Below, piece by piece: positions 1-7,425 of a stretch of 63,315 bases of DNA. The stretch covers positions 1 through 63,315 of the forward strand of contig CADDZC010000013.1 in NCBI GenBank assembly GCA_902812365.1. The letters are read 5' to 3'. A model generated the notes under the pieces. The model was not told where the DNA came from, did not search any database, and was given only the letters and a program-made list of their open reading frames with translations. This DNA comes from Acidobacteriota bacterium. GTDB lineage: Bacteria; Acidobacteriota; Terriglobia; UBA7540. Both the position numbers and the translations under genes were made by a program. Positions within the stretch are counted from its first letter, which is position 1. Each line of letters opens with the position of its first letter.

Positions 1-137
1 CCACCGCGAGGTGACGGCCAGCGTGAAGGTCACGGTGGAAGCCGAAGCGGAGGCGCCGCCGTCACTTCTCGGCGGCCGGCGGCGCCTCCGCTTCGGCTTC
101 CACCGTGACCTTCACGCTGGCCGTCACCTCGCGGTGG
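1..137. repeat. 60-bp perfect inverted repeat at the window edge
   Basis: Bases 1-60 are the exact reverse complement of bases 78-137, separated by a 17-base spacer that holds the rplI stop codon. The right arm is the 3' coding end of rplI, so the left arm is a mirrored copy of coding sequence. The arm begins at base 1 and may continue outside. Such terminal foldbacks are usually assembly or library artefacts; a genuine palindrome is less likely. Confidence 0.9.
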
Positions 138-532
138 AGCTTGACCGGCACGGCGTATTCGCCCAGAACCTTCAGCGGCGCCTCGAGCTGGATTTTGCGG
201 CGGTCGAGGTGATAACCCTGGCGGGCCAACTCTTCGGCGATATCCATCGCCGTCACCGACCCGAACAGGGTGCCCTGCTCGCCCGCCTTGCGCCGGAAGC
301 TGATCGTCGCGCCTTCCAGAATCTTGGCCAGCTCTTCGGCGTCGGCGCGCTCTTTGGCTTCCAGCTTCAAAAACTTCACCCGCTGCTGCTCGATCCATTT
401 GCGATTCTGCGGCGTCGCGGCCACGGCCAGCTTTTTCGGCAACAGATGGTTGCGGCCGTAGCCGTCGGCCACTTTGACGACCTGCCCGCGATGGCCCAGC
501 TTATCGACATCCTGAAGGAGAATGACTTCCAT
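62..532 (-). CDS. rplI: 50S ribosomal protein L9
   Basis: Ribosomal large-subunit protein L9, which binds 23S rRNA near the base of the L1 stalk. The 156-residue product starts MEVILLQDVDKLGHRG and carries the L9 signature around GQVVKVADGYGRNHLLP in the N-terminal domain; the C-terminal domain follows a long charged helix. It is slightly longer than the usual ~148 residues because of an Ala/Glu/Pro tail. A GAGG ribosome binding site lies about 10 bases before the ATG. It is the last gene of the rpsF-rpsR-rplI group on the minus strand. The last ~60 coding bases are mirrored at the window edge, so whatever lies downstream in the genome cannot be read here. Confidence 0.97.
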   Translation of the reverse strand: MEVILLQDVDKLGHRGQVVKVADGYGRNHLLPKKLAVAATPQNRKWIEQQRVKFLKLEAKERADAEELAKILEGATISFRRKAGEQGTLFGSVTAMDIAEELARQGYHLDRRKIQLEAPLKVLGEYAVPVKLHREVTASVKVTVEAEAEAPPAAEK

Positions 533-598
533 GTCTCAGTCCTCGCCTCTTTCTGGTCCGCCGGCGGCCGGCCCGGGGTTCCCCGCCGCCCGCCCTCC

Positions 599-910
599 TC
601 ACAGCTCGGTGGCGAACGGCAACAGCGCGATGTTGCGCGCCCGCTTGATGGCCCGGGTCAGCAAGTGCTGGTGGGGCGAGCAGGTTCCCGTCAGGCGCCG
701 GGGCAGAATCTTGCCCCGTTCGGAAATGAACTGCGAGAGCAGCTTGGCTTCTTTGTAATCGATGAAGTCAATCTTCTCTTCGCAGAACTTGCAGACCTTG
801 CGGCGGCGAAAATATTGCTTGCGCTGCCCGGTCGAGCCGCCGCCCGCGGTTGCGCTCTTGCGAGCTCCGCGCTCGGCCGGCTTGGCTGCTGGTGTCGGTG
901 ATGCTCCCAT
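599..910 (-). CDS. rpsR: 30S ribosomal protein S18
   Basis: Small-subunit protein S18, which pairs with S6 on the platform of the 30S subunit. The product is 103 residues with an Ala/Gly-rich N-terminal extension of about 28 residues before the core. The core contains [16 protein letters not shown] and the family signature around [16 protein letters not shown]; the CxxC and later C/H residues suggest the zinc-binding (C+) form. The ATG at 910 follows a GAGGGAG site, so it is preferred to a longer upstream frame. It sits between rpsF and rplI, as in many bacteria, and is probably cotranscribed with them. Confidence 0.96.
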   Translation of the reverse strand: MGASPTPAAKPAERGARKSATAGGGSTGQRKQYFRRRKVCKFCEEKIDFIDYKEAKLLSQFISERGKILPRRLTGTCSPHQHLLTRAIKRARNIALLPFATEL

Positions 911-1034
911 GATGGATGACTCCCTCTGTCCGGTCCGCCGATGGTGCGCCGGGCGCGGACTCAATCACACTCGCCCGCCGGGCTGGCTCCCGCGCGGGCG
1001 GAGGCCAATCCCGCCTGGCCGTTCCGGGCTCCGA

Positions 1035-1442
1035 TCACTCGGCGGCCGCTTCGGCGCCAGCCGGAATGGCCGGCGCGGCAGCGCCCGGTTTCGATTTCGG
1101 ATGCGCGGCGGCCCGCTTGGCCCGCGCCGCCTTGAGCTTCTCGGCGCGCTTCAATTCCTCATCCACGCGCACCGTGATGTACTTGATCACCGCGTCGTTG
1201 ACCTTTAGGCGGCGTTCGCATTCCTTCACCGTCTCGCCGCCCCCCGTCAGCACAAACAGGACGTAATGGCCCTCGCGGTGGCGCCGGACGCGATACGCCA
1301 GACGCCGCTTGCCCATTCGCTCCACCTTCTCAACGGTGCCGCCCGCCCCCGTGACCACGCCTTGCATCTGGGCCACCAGCTTCTCCAGCTCCCCTTCGCT
1401 CACATCCGGCCGCACAATAAAGATCAATTCGTATTTGCGCAT
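1035..1442 (-). CDS. rpsF: 30S ribosomal protein S6
   Basis: Small-subunit protein S6, partner of S18. The 135-residue product begins MRKYELIFIVRPDVSEGELE, and its ferredoxin-like core ends near residue 100 (KYITVRVDEELKRAEK). An Ala/Lys/Pro-rich tail of about 30 residues follows, longer than in E. coli without the glutamate tail. A CGAGG element lies just before the ATG. It is the first of the rpsF-rpsR-rplI genes and lies downstream of pth. Confidence 0.96.
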   Translation of the reverse strand: MRKYELIFIVRPDVSEGELEKLVAQMQGVVTGAGGTVEKVERMGKRRLAYRVRRHREGHYVLFVLTGGGETVKECERRLKVNDAVIKYITVRVDEELKRAEKLKAARAKRAAAHPKSKPGAAAPAIPAGAEAAAE

Positions 1443-1496
1443 GGAACCTCGTTTTGCCGTTCTTCGGCCGCCGCTTCCCGCCCCGGCGAGTGCGGC

Positions 1497-2066
1497 TTAG
1501 CGAACACGCCGGTTAAAGCGATTCATGGCCGGCTGCACGCCTTCATGGACGATCACCCCGACGGCTTCGGCGGCGCGATCCACCAGCTCCGCCACCGCCT
1601 CGAGATCCGCCTGGCGAAACCGCCCGAGGACGTACGCGGCCCGGTCGCTCACCGGATGCTCCGGCTGGACGCCCATCCTCACCCGGACGAAGCGGTCGCA
1701 CCCGAGCGCGCCGATGATCGACTTGAGGCCGTTGTGTCCCCCGGCGCTGCCCTGGTCCCGAATGCGCAGCGCCCCGAACGGCAGATCGGCGTCATCCACG
1801 AGCACGATCAGGTTTTCCGGCGGCACCTGGTAACGCTCCGCCAGCCGTTTCACGGCCAGGCCGCTCAGATTCATATAGGTCATCGGCTTGGCCAACAGAA
1901 TCGCGGCCGGCCCGAGATTCGCTCGGGCGACCAGGGCCTGCGCCTCGGGGCGGGCGATCTCGACGCCGCAATCGGCGGCGAGCTTGTCGGCCACCATAAA
2001 CCCGAGGTTATGGGGCGTCAGATGGTATTCGGGGCCGGGATTGCCCAGACCCACAATCAGTCTCAA
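1497..2066 (-). CDS. pth: Peptidyl-tRNA hydrolase
   Basis: Cytoplasmic esterase that recycles peptidyl-tRNAs dropped by stalled ribosomes. The 189-residue length is normal. Visible family motifs are MRLIVGLGNPGPEY at the N-terminus, TPHNLGF with the catalytic His, KPMTYMNLSG, and VDDADLPFGALRIRDQGSAG followed by GHNGLKSI. The start is a TTG, chosen because the family N-terminus begins exactly there and no ATG fits; the upstream ribosome binding site is weak. It lies 20 bases downstream of rplY, the usual prs-rplY-pth order. Confidence 0.96.
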   Translation of the reverse strand: MRLIVGLGNPGPEYHLTPHNLGFMVADKLAADCGVEIARPEAQALVARANLGPAAILLAKPMTYMNLSGLAVKRLAERYQVPPENLIVLVDDADLPFGALRIRDQGSAGGHNGLKSIIGALGCDRFVRVRMGVQPEHPVSDRAAYVLGRFRQADLEAVAELVDRAAEAVGVIVHEGVQPAMNRFNRRVR

Positions 2067-2086
2067 CGCCGGAATCTCGCCACCCC

Positions 2087-2809
2087 TTACTTGCCTTCCT
2101 TCCGTTCGCTCTTTTCGCCTTTCTCCGCCTTCTCGGCTTTTTCAGCTCCCTCCTCGGCCTCTTCCGTCTCCGCCTTGCCCTTGCGGATCACCTCGGGCTC
2201 GGCCGGAGCCGCCTCCGCCAATTCCGCCGCCGCCGCCTCTTCCTCAGCCCTCGGAGCCACAACGTGGGCGACAACCCGGTGGGGATCGCTGAGCAGCTTG
2301 ACTTTGGCACCGAGCGGCAGGTCGCCGGCGCGCAGGTGGCGGCCGATCGTCAACCCGCTCACATCCACGGTGATATGCTCCGGGATGTCGTCGGGCAGGC
2401 ACTCGATTTCCACCTCGCGCAGCACAAAGTCGAGGATTCCACCCTGCACCTTGACGCCCTGCGGCTCGCCCGTTAAATGGATGGGCACTTTGACCTTCAG
2501 GCGCGCGTCGGCGGCAATGCGGACCATGTCCACATGCAGCAGCTTCCCCTTCACCGGCTCCACCTGCCAGTCCTTCAGCATCACCCGCGCCGGAGTCCGG
2601 CCTTTGATCTCCACCGTAAACAGCGTGTTGTGGCCCGACTCGGAATACAGAATCTGCGAAATCTGCTTGGGATCCACCGCCAGCGGAAGCGCCGAGCCGC
2701 CCGCTCCGTACATCACCGCCGGAATCCGCCCGGCCCGCCGCATCCGCCGCGCCGCGTTCTTGCCGAACTCCTCGCGGAGCTCGGCCGCGATCGTGGTTGT
2801 CTTGTCCAT
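2087..2809 (-). CDS. rplY: 50S ribosomal protein L25 / general stress protein Ctc
   Basis: 5S rRNA-binding protein of the L25/TL5/CTC family. The 240-residue product has the N-terminal L25 domain (RRAGRIPAVMYG near residues 25-36) and the C-terminal TL5-type beta domain to about residue 185. A disordered tail rich in Glu, Ala and Lys, with repeated EKAEK units, ends the protein. An AAGGAG ribosome binding site precedes the ATG. It lies between prs and pth, and the roughly 160 bases up to prs hold no gene. Confidence 0.95.
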   Translation of the reverse strand: MDKTTTIAAELREEFGKNAARRMRRAGRIPAVMYGAGGSALPLAVDPKQISQILYSESGHNTLFTVEIKGRTPARVMLKDWQVEPVKGKLLHVDMVRIAADARLKVKVPIHLTGEPQGVKVQGGILDFVLREVEIECLPDDIPEHITVDVSGLTIGRHLRAGDLPLGAKVKLLSDPHRVVAHVVAPRAEEEAAAAELAEAAPAEPEVIRKGKAETEEAEEGAEKAEKAEKGEKSERKEGK

Positions 2810-2972
2810 GCCGCTGCTCCTTGCTCGGTTTCTTTCCGCCCTCCGACCCCGAAACCACCGCGCCCCGCCCGGGCGTCCAGATTCCGCGCTCGCCGTTCCT
2901 TCTCCGGGCCGCCCTGCCGCGGCCAGGCGGCCGGCCTGTTCCGAAAGGTTCCCACCCGCCGCGCCGCGCCCT

Positions 2973-3926
2973 TCAGATGAACAAGCGGCTGACCGACGTC
3001 TCTTCGTGGATTGACCAGATGGCCTCGGCCAACAGCTTGCCGACGCTCAGCACCTTGATGCGCGCGCAGTCGCGCCCCTCGTGCCGCAAGGGGATGGAGT
3101 TGGTGGTCACCACCTGCTCGAGCTCGGAGTGGCAAATCCTCTCGATGGCGTCCCCGGCGAACACGCCGTGGACGCAGCAGGCGAAGACTCGCTCGGCCCC
3201 CTTATCCTTCAGCGTCTTGGCGGCGCGAGCCAGCGTTCCGCCGGTATCGATCATGTCATCGACGATCAGGCAGACGCGGCCTTCCACCTCCCCGATCACG
3301 TTCATGACCTCGACGGTGTTGGCGTCTTCGCGGCGTTTGTCGATGATGGCCAGCGGCGCCTGAAGCTTTTTGGCGAACGATCGCGCCCGCTCCACTCCCC
3401 CGGTATCCGGCGAAACCACGGTCATGTTCTTCAGGCGCAGCTTCTTGAAATACTTGACGGTGACCGGGGTGGCGTAGAGATGATCCACCGGGATGTTGAA
3501 GTAGCCTTGAATCTGCCCGGCGTGCAGGTCGAGCGCCAGCACGCGGTTGGCTCCGGCCGTGGTCAGCAGATCGGCCACCAGTTTTGAGGAGATGGGCACT
3601 CGCGGGCGATCCTTCCGGTCCTGCCGCGCGTACCCGTAATAGGGGATGACCGCCGTGATCCGGTTCGCGGAGGCGCGCCGGAAGGCATCAAGCATGATCA
3701 GCAGCTCGATCAGATTGTCGTTCACCGGGCGGCAGGTGGGCTGGATGACGAAGACGTCAGCACCGCGCACATTCTCGAGAATCTGGAACTGTACCTCGCC
3801 GTCGGGGAAGCGGCTGACGTCGGCCTTTCCTAGCGGAATCTCCAAATGATCGCAAATCTCCCGGGCCAATTCCGGATTGGCGTTACCGCTAAAAACCTTG
3901 AGCGCGTGCTGTTTGCGATCCGGCAT
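2973..3926 (-). CDS. prs: Ribose-phosphate pyrophosphokinase
   Basis: Makes PRPP from ribose 5-phosphate and ATP, feeding nucleotide, histidine, tryptophan and NAD synthesis. At 317 residues it has the typical length. Class I motifs are visible: RQDRKDRPRVPISSKLVA (ATP/flexible-loop region), DLHAGQIQGYFNIPVDHL, and the PRPP-binding VCLIVDDMIDTGGT. The ATG follows a GAGG site. It is immediately downstream of tRNA-Gln and upstream of rplY on the same strand, so a shared transcript is likely. Confidence 0.97.
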   Translation of the reverse strand: MPDRKQHALKVFSGNANPELAREICDHLEIPLGKADVSRFPDGEVQFQILENVRGADVFVIQPTCRPVNDNLIELLIMLDAFRRASANRITAVIPYYGYARQDRKDRPRVPISSKLVADLLTTAGANRVLALDLHAGQIQGYFNIPVDHLYATPVTVKYFKKLRLKNMTVVSPDTGGVERARSFAKKLQAPLAIIDKRREDANTVEVMNVIGEVEGRVCLIVDDMIDTGGTLARAAKTLKDKGAERVFACCVHGVFAGDAIERICHSELEQVVTTNSIPLRHEGRDCARIKVLSVGKLLAEAIWSIHEETSVSRLFI

Positions 3927-4000
3927 GGATCCTCGCTCATGAGCCGCCGATCGATCGCCCGCCTCCGACAGGCTGGCCCTCGGCGGCCCTCAGCGCTTCA

Positions 4001-4074
4001 TGGCTGGGAGGCCTGGATTCGAACCAGGGTTCCATGCTCCAAAGGCATGTGTCCTACCACTGGACGACCTCCCA
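4001..4074 (-). tRNA. tRNA-Gln (anticodon UUG)
   Basis: The minus strand folds into a full 74-nt cloverleaf. The 7-bp acceptor stem is TGGGAGG/CCTCCCA with G discriminator and encoded CCA. The D arm is GTCC/GGAC with an AGTGGTA loop. The anticodon stem CATGC/GCATG encloses loop CTTTGGA, giving anticodon TTG. The T arm is CCTGG-TTCGAAT-CCAGG. It lies between ispE and prs on the same strand. Confidence 0.97.
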
Positions 4075-4102
4075 AAGCCCAGCTCGCAGCCCCGGCCTCT
4101 GG

Positions 4103-5023
4103 TCACCGGCCCCCGGCCGGCGCTACGGGCGGTGCCAGGCGCTGAAAATATTCCGCGCGCGAGAGCGTCCGCCCCCGGTACTGCAGCGCATCTCCGGGCA
4201 CCTGTGGCAACGCTTCGCGGCACTGTTGGGCGGAGTGAAAAAGAGCGTAGACGGCTGATCCGCTGCCCGTCAACAAGGCTGTTTCGGCTCCGGCCCGGAT
4301 GAGCCGGCGCTTCCAGCGCGCCAGCTTTGGCCACTTGGCGAAAACGATCTTCTCAAAGTCGTTTTCGGCCGGTCCCCAATCTTCCCAGGGTAGCGGTGGC
4401 CACCCACCGAACCCGCCCATTCTATCCCGGCCGCGTCGGGTTGTCAATTGCCCGGCTTGGCGGTAGGCCTCCGCGGTCGCGATGGGAAAACCCGGGAACA
4501 CCACCAGGCAATGGCGGCGGGGCAGATCCGGCAGGGGATACACTTCCTCGCCTCGCCCGCAACCGAGCGCGCGGCCGCCCCACAAGAAGAACGGCACGTC
4601 GGAGCCCAGCTGGGCCGCGATCTCGAAGCGGGCGGCCGGCGGCAGGCGGTCGCCGGTGAGGCGTTCGAGGCCGATCAGGGCGGCGGCGGCGTCGCTGCTG
4701 GCTCCTCCCAGGCCGCTGCCGGCCGGAATCCTCTTTTCCAGGCGAACCTGAATTCCGCCCCGAAACCGCCGCGCCCGGCGCCACAAATCGCAGGCGCGGT
4801 ACACCAGGTTCTCGGGGCCGGAAGGCACGGCCGGATCGTCGCAGGTCACTTCGATTAGCTCGCCGCGCGGTGGCAGCGACAGATCAAGACGGTCGTGAAG
4901 GCTGATGGCCTGATAAACGGTGCGGATTTCGTGGTAGCCGTCGGGCCGCTTGCCCATCAGGCGCAGCCCGAGATTGATTTTCGCGAAAGCGCGAAGACGG
5001 AGGTGGCGGGATCGGGCGGACAT
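4103..5023 (-). CDS. ispE: 4-diphosphocytidyl-2-C-methyl-D-erythritol kinase
   Basis: GHMP-family kinase of the MEP pathway, phosphorylating CDP-ME to CDP-ME 2-phosphate in the cytoplasm for isopentenyl diphosphate synthesis. The 306-residue product has the early AKINLGL motif with Lys15, the GHMP ATP-binding loop PAGSGLGGASSDAAA at residues 100-114, the GSDVPFFLWGG motif, and the third motif LLTGSGSAVYALF. It lies 28 bases upstream of tRNA-Gln and about 50 bases downstream of the TPR gene, all on the minus strand. Confidence 0.96.
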   Translation of the reverse strand: MSARSRHLRLRAFAKINLGLRLMGKRPDGYHEIRTVYQAISLHDRLDLSLPPRGELIEVTCDDPAVPSGPENLVYRACDLWRRARRFRGGIQVRLEKRIPAGSGLGGASSDAAAALIGLERLTGDRLPPAARFEIAAQLGSDVPFFLWGGRALGCGRGEEVYPLPDLPRRHCLVVFPGFPIATAEAYRQAGQLTTRRGRDRMGGFGGWPPLPWEDWGPAENDFEKIVFAKWPKLARWKRRLIRAGAETALLTGSGSAVYALFHSAQQCREALPQVPGDALQYRGRTLSRAEYFQRLAPPVAPAGGR

Positions 5024-5076
5024 CTGGCTGTTCTTCAGTCCCGACCTGCGGAACGCCCGGCGGATTCGCGCGCCGT

Positions 5077-7209
5077 TCAGTTGTGGGCGCTGTCGCCTTT
5101 TTTGCGGGCGAGGCGGGTTTTGAGCTCGTCGAGCTTCTTCTGGAGCCGGGCGGCTTCGGCGGCGTCAAAATCGCTGCTCACCGCTTTGGGCCATTCTTTG
5201 AGCGCCCGCTCCCATTCCTGCTCGGCCAGTTTTTCCTTCCCCAGAGCGAGGTGAAGATTGCCCAAGTGCTCGAGGATGGTGGGGTCATCGGTAATCAGAC
5301 GAGCGGCCTTTTCGAGCGGCCCTTCCGCCAGGTCGAGCCGGTGCATCTTGAAGTAAGCCCAGCCCAGGCTATCCAGGTACGCCCCGTTGTTCGGATCGAG
5401 CTCGAGCGCCTTCTGGATGTACTTAACCGACTCTTCCAGCCGCACCCCGCGGTCGGCCAGCATATAGCCCAGATAATTAGCGGCCGGCCCGTTCAAGGGA
5501 TCGGCGGCCAGCACCTTCTTGAACTGTTCTTCCGCCCGGTCGTACTTCTTCTCCCGCTCGTAAATGGAGCCCAGCATAAACAGGGCGTTTTCCTGGTCGT
5601 CGGCCTTCGAGCTCATCGCCAAGGCCTTTTGGGCGGCCCTTTCGGCGTCGCCGTACCGTTTGGCCTGGGAATAGACCTCCGCAATCGCCAGCTGCGCCTC
5701 CACGTCGCGAGGATGATCCTTCATCAAACCTTCGAGCGACTGGACGGCTTCTTCCACGTGGCCCTGCTCGCCGATCAATGAGGCGCGCAGGGTAATCAGC
5801 GAGCGGTCTTTGGGATAGGTTTGGAGGGCGGCGTTGACCTCGTCGATCGCCTTTTCCGGCTGGCGGTTCAGGCGGAGCGTCTCCACGATCAGCGCTTCGC
5901 CGCGCGGGGCCTGCGCCTGGCCGAGGGCCACAATCTGCCGGAAGACGGCGAGTGCCTGATCATACTTCTCCTGCTGGCGGTAAATCATCCCCAAGCGCTC
6001 GAGAAAAATCGCGCGATTGTTCGCCTCCGCCGGCGTATATTGCCCGTCCGGGCGCGCCGAATCCTTGAGCAACCCCTGGAGCATCTGGATCGCCTGGTCG
6101 TCGTTGCCGACGGCGTCCTCGAGTAAAACCTGTTCGAAGACCACTTCGGCGTTGTCGGGCAACAAGGTTTTGGCCTTGGCCAGCTCCTGGCGGGCCTCGT
6201 CAAAGCGCCCTTCGACTCGGTCCAGGTGTCCGAGACGGAGATACGTGGAGCCGTCTTCAGGATCGGCCTTCAGAATTTGCTCCAACTCGTCGCGCGCCTC
6301 GCTCGTCTTGCCGGTGGCCATCAACGCTTCCGCGTAATAGCGGCGGAGGTCCTGATTGTCGGGATCATCTTTGAGAGCCTGCCGGTAGGTACTGATCGCC
6401 CGCCCGTAATCATGCGCCTGAGCGTAAGCCAGTCCCAGCATGCCGAGCGTCTGCGAATCCCGCTCGCTCTCCGGAATCCGCTCGAGCGCCTCAATGGCCG
6501 CCTTATATTGACCCCGGTCGGCATAAAGCTGGGCGAGGTAGCTGAGCGCCGGCTTGGAGTTAGGATCGCTGCCCAAGGCTTTCTTAAAAACCGCTTCCGC
6601 CTTGGCGTCTTGGTTGCCCAGCCGGTACAGCCGCCCGAGCATCACGTAATTGTTGATCTCTTTCGGGTCCAGGCGCACCAGCGCTTCGTACTGTTCAATG
6701 GCCTTTTGCAGGCTATCTTTGGCCACCTTGTTGGCCTGGTTGCCGCCCAGGTTGTGAACATAAATGTTGGCGAGCAATTCGTGGGCGTCTTTATCGTCCG
6801 GGTTGATCTTCAGGACGCCTTCCGCCTCCCGCACGGCGTCGCCAATCCGGCTGATGCGGTAGTAAAGCTCGGCCAGCTTGACGTGCAGGAACAAGGACTC
6901 GGGGTCGGCCCCAATCGCCTGCTGATACTCGTTAATCGCCTTCTCGACATAATCGCCGCGATTGTAGATTCCAGCCAGTTCCTGATACCGCCGCGCCAGC
7001 ATGAAGTGATAGTAAGCCGCCGCGTGATCGGCCGGCTGCGGCGTGGCGGCGGCCGGCGCTCCCGAAGCCGCGCTCTGGCTGCCCGGCGTGACCGCGGGCG
7101 CCGCCGGCTCCGGAGCCGGCTGGGCTTGGCCCATTCCCGCCCTGGCAACTGTCCCTAAAAACAAAAAGAGGCTGATTCCAGCCCCCATCCCCGTACCGAA
7201 TCTTCTCAT
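5077..7209 (-). CDS. Secreted tetratricopeptide-repeat protein
   Basis: A 710-residue protein with an N-terminal signal sequence (about residues 1-25, MRRFGTGMGAGISLFLFLG...), an Ala/Pro-rich linker, and then TPR units almost to the end (repeated patterns such as AINEYQQAIGADPES, YLGYMLADRG and NGAYLDSLGWAYF). The TPR solenoid suggests a protein-protein scaffold in the periplasm or outer envelope; the partner is unknown. The ATG at 7209 follows a GAAGGG site and is preferred over a frame extending 51 codons upstream through the promoter region. A strong sigma70-like promoter lies just upstream. The gene reads into ispE. Confidence 0.88.
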   Translation of the reverse strand: MRRFGTGMGAGISLFLFLGTVARAGMGQAQPAPEPAAPAVTPGSQSAASGAPAAATPQPADHAAAYYHFMLARRYQELAGIYNRGDYVEKAINEYQQAIGADPESLFLHVKLAELYYRISRIGDAVREAEGVLKINPDDKDAHELLANIYVHNLGGNQANKVAKDSLQKAIEQYEALVRLDPKEINNYVMLGRLYRLGNQDAKAEAVFKKALGSDPNSKPALSYLAQLYADRGQYKAAIEALERIPESERDSQTLGMLGLAYAQAHDYGRAISTYRQALKDDPDNQDLRRYYAEALMATGKTSEARDELEQILKADPEDGSTYLRLGHLDRVEGRFDEARQELAKAKTLLPDNAEVVFEQVLLEDAVGNDDQAIQMLQGLLKDSARPDGQYTPAEANNRAIFLERLGMIYRQQEKYDQALAVFRQIVALGQAQAPRGEALIVETLRLNRQPEKAIDEVNAALQTYPKDRSLITLRASLIGEQGHVEEAVQSLEGLMKDHPRDVEAQLAIAEVYSQAKRYGDAERAAQKALAMSSKADDQENALFMLGSIYEREKKYDRAEEQFKKVLAADPLNGPAANYLGYMLADRGVRLEESVKYIQKALELDPNNGAYLDSLGWAYFKMHRLDLAEGPLEKAARLITDDPTILEHLGNLHLALGKEKLAEQEWERALKEWPKAVSSDFDAAEAARLQKKLDELKTRLARKKGDSAHN

Positions 7210-7248
7210 GTTCCCTTCAATCGCAGGCCTATCCAGGCCAACACAGTG

Positions 7249-7277
7249 ATTATGGCATGGCAGCGGAAAACTGTCAA
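7249..7277 (-). promoter_or_regulatory. Near-consensus sigma70-type promoter for the TPR gene
   Basis: On the minus strand, TTGACA (7277-7272) is followed by a 17-base spacer and CATAAT (7254-7249). The predicted transcription start near 7242 gives a leader of about 30 bases before the ATG at 7209. It may also drive ispE, tRNA-Gln and prs. Prediction from sequence only. Confidence 0.7.
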
Positions 7278-7425
7278 AACCACCCCCGCTTCGAATCCGG
7301 CCGGTCACGAGATCCGCCGGCTCGCCGCCCGCCTTTTGAATTATCATCTCAACCGGCCGCAAATACGGCTCGTCCAGGCATTTCGCACGGCGGGATCATG
7401 CGCCGGCAGGACTCTTATCGACCCT

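Noticed and set aside
11-901. Long plus-strand open frame crossing the window start
   Set aside because: It is created by the foldback copy of the rplI end and then runs antisense to rplI and rpsR; no independent protein features.
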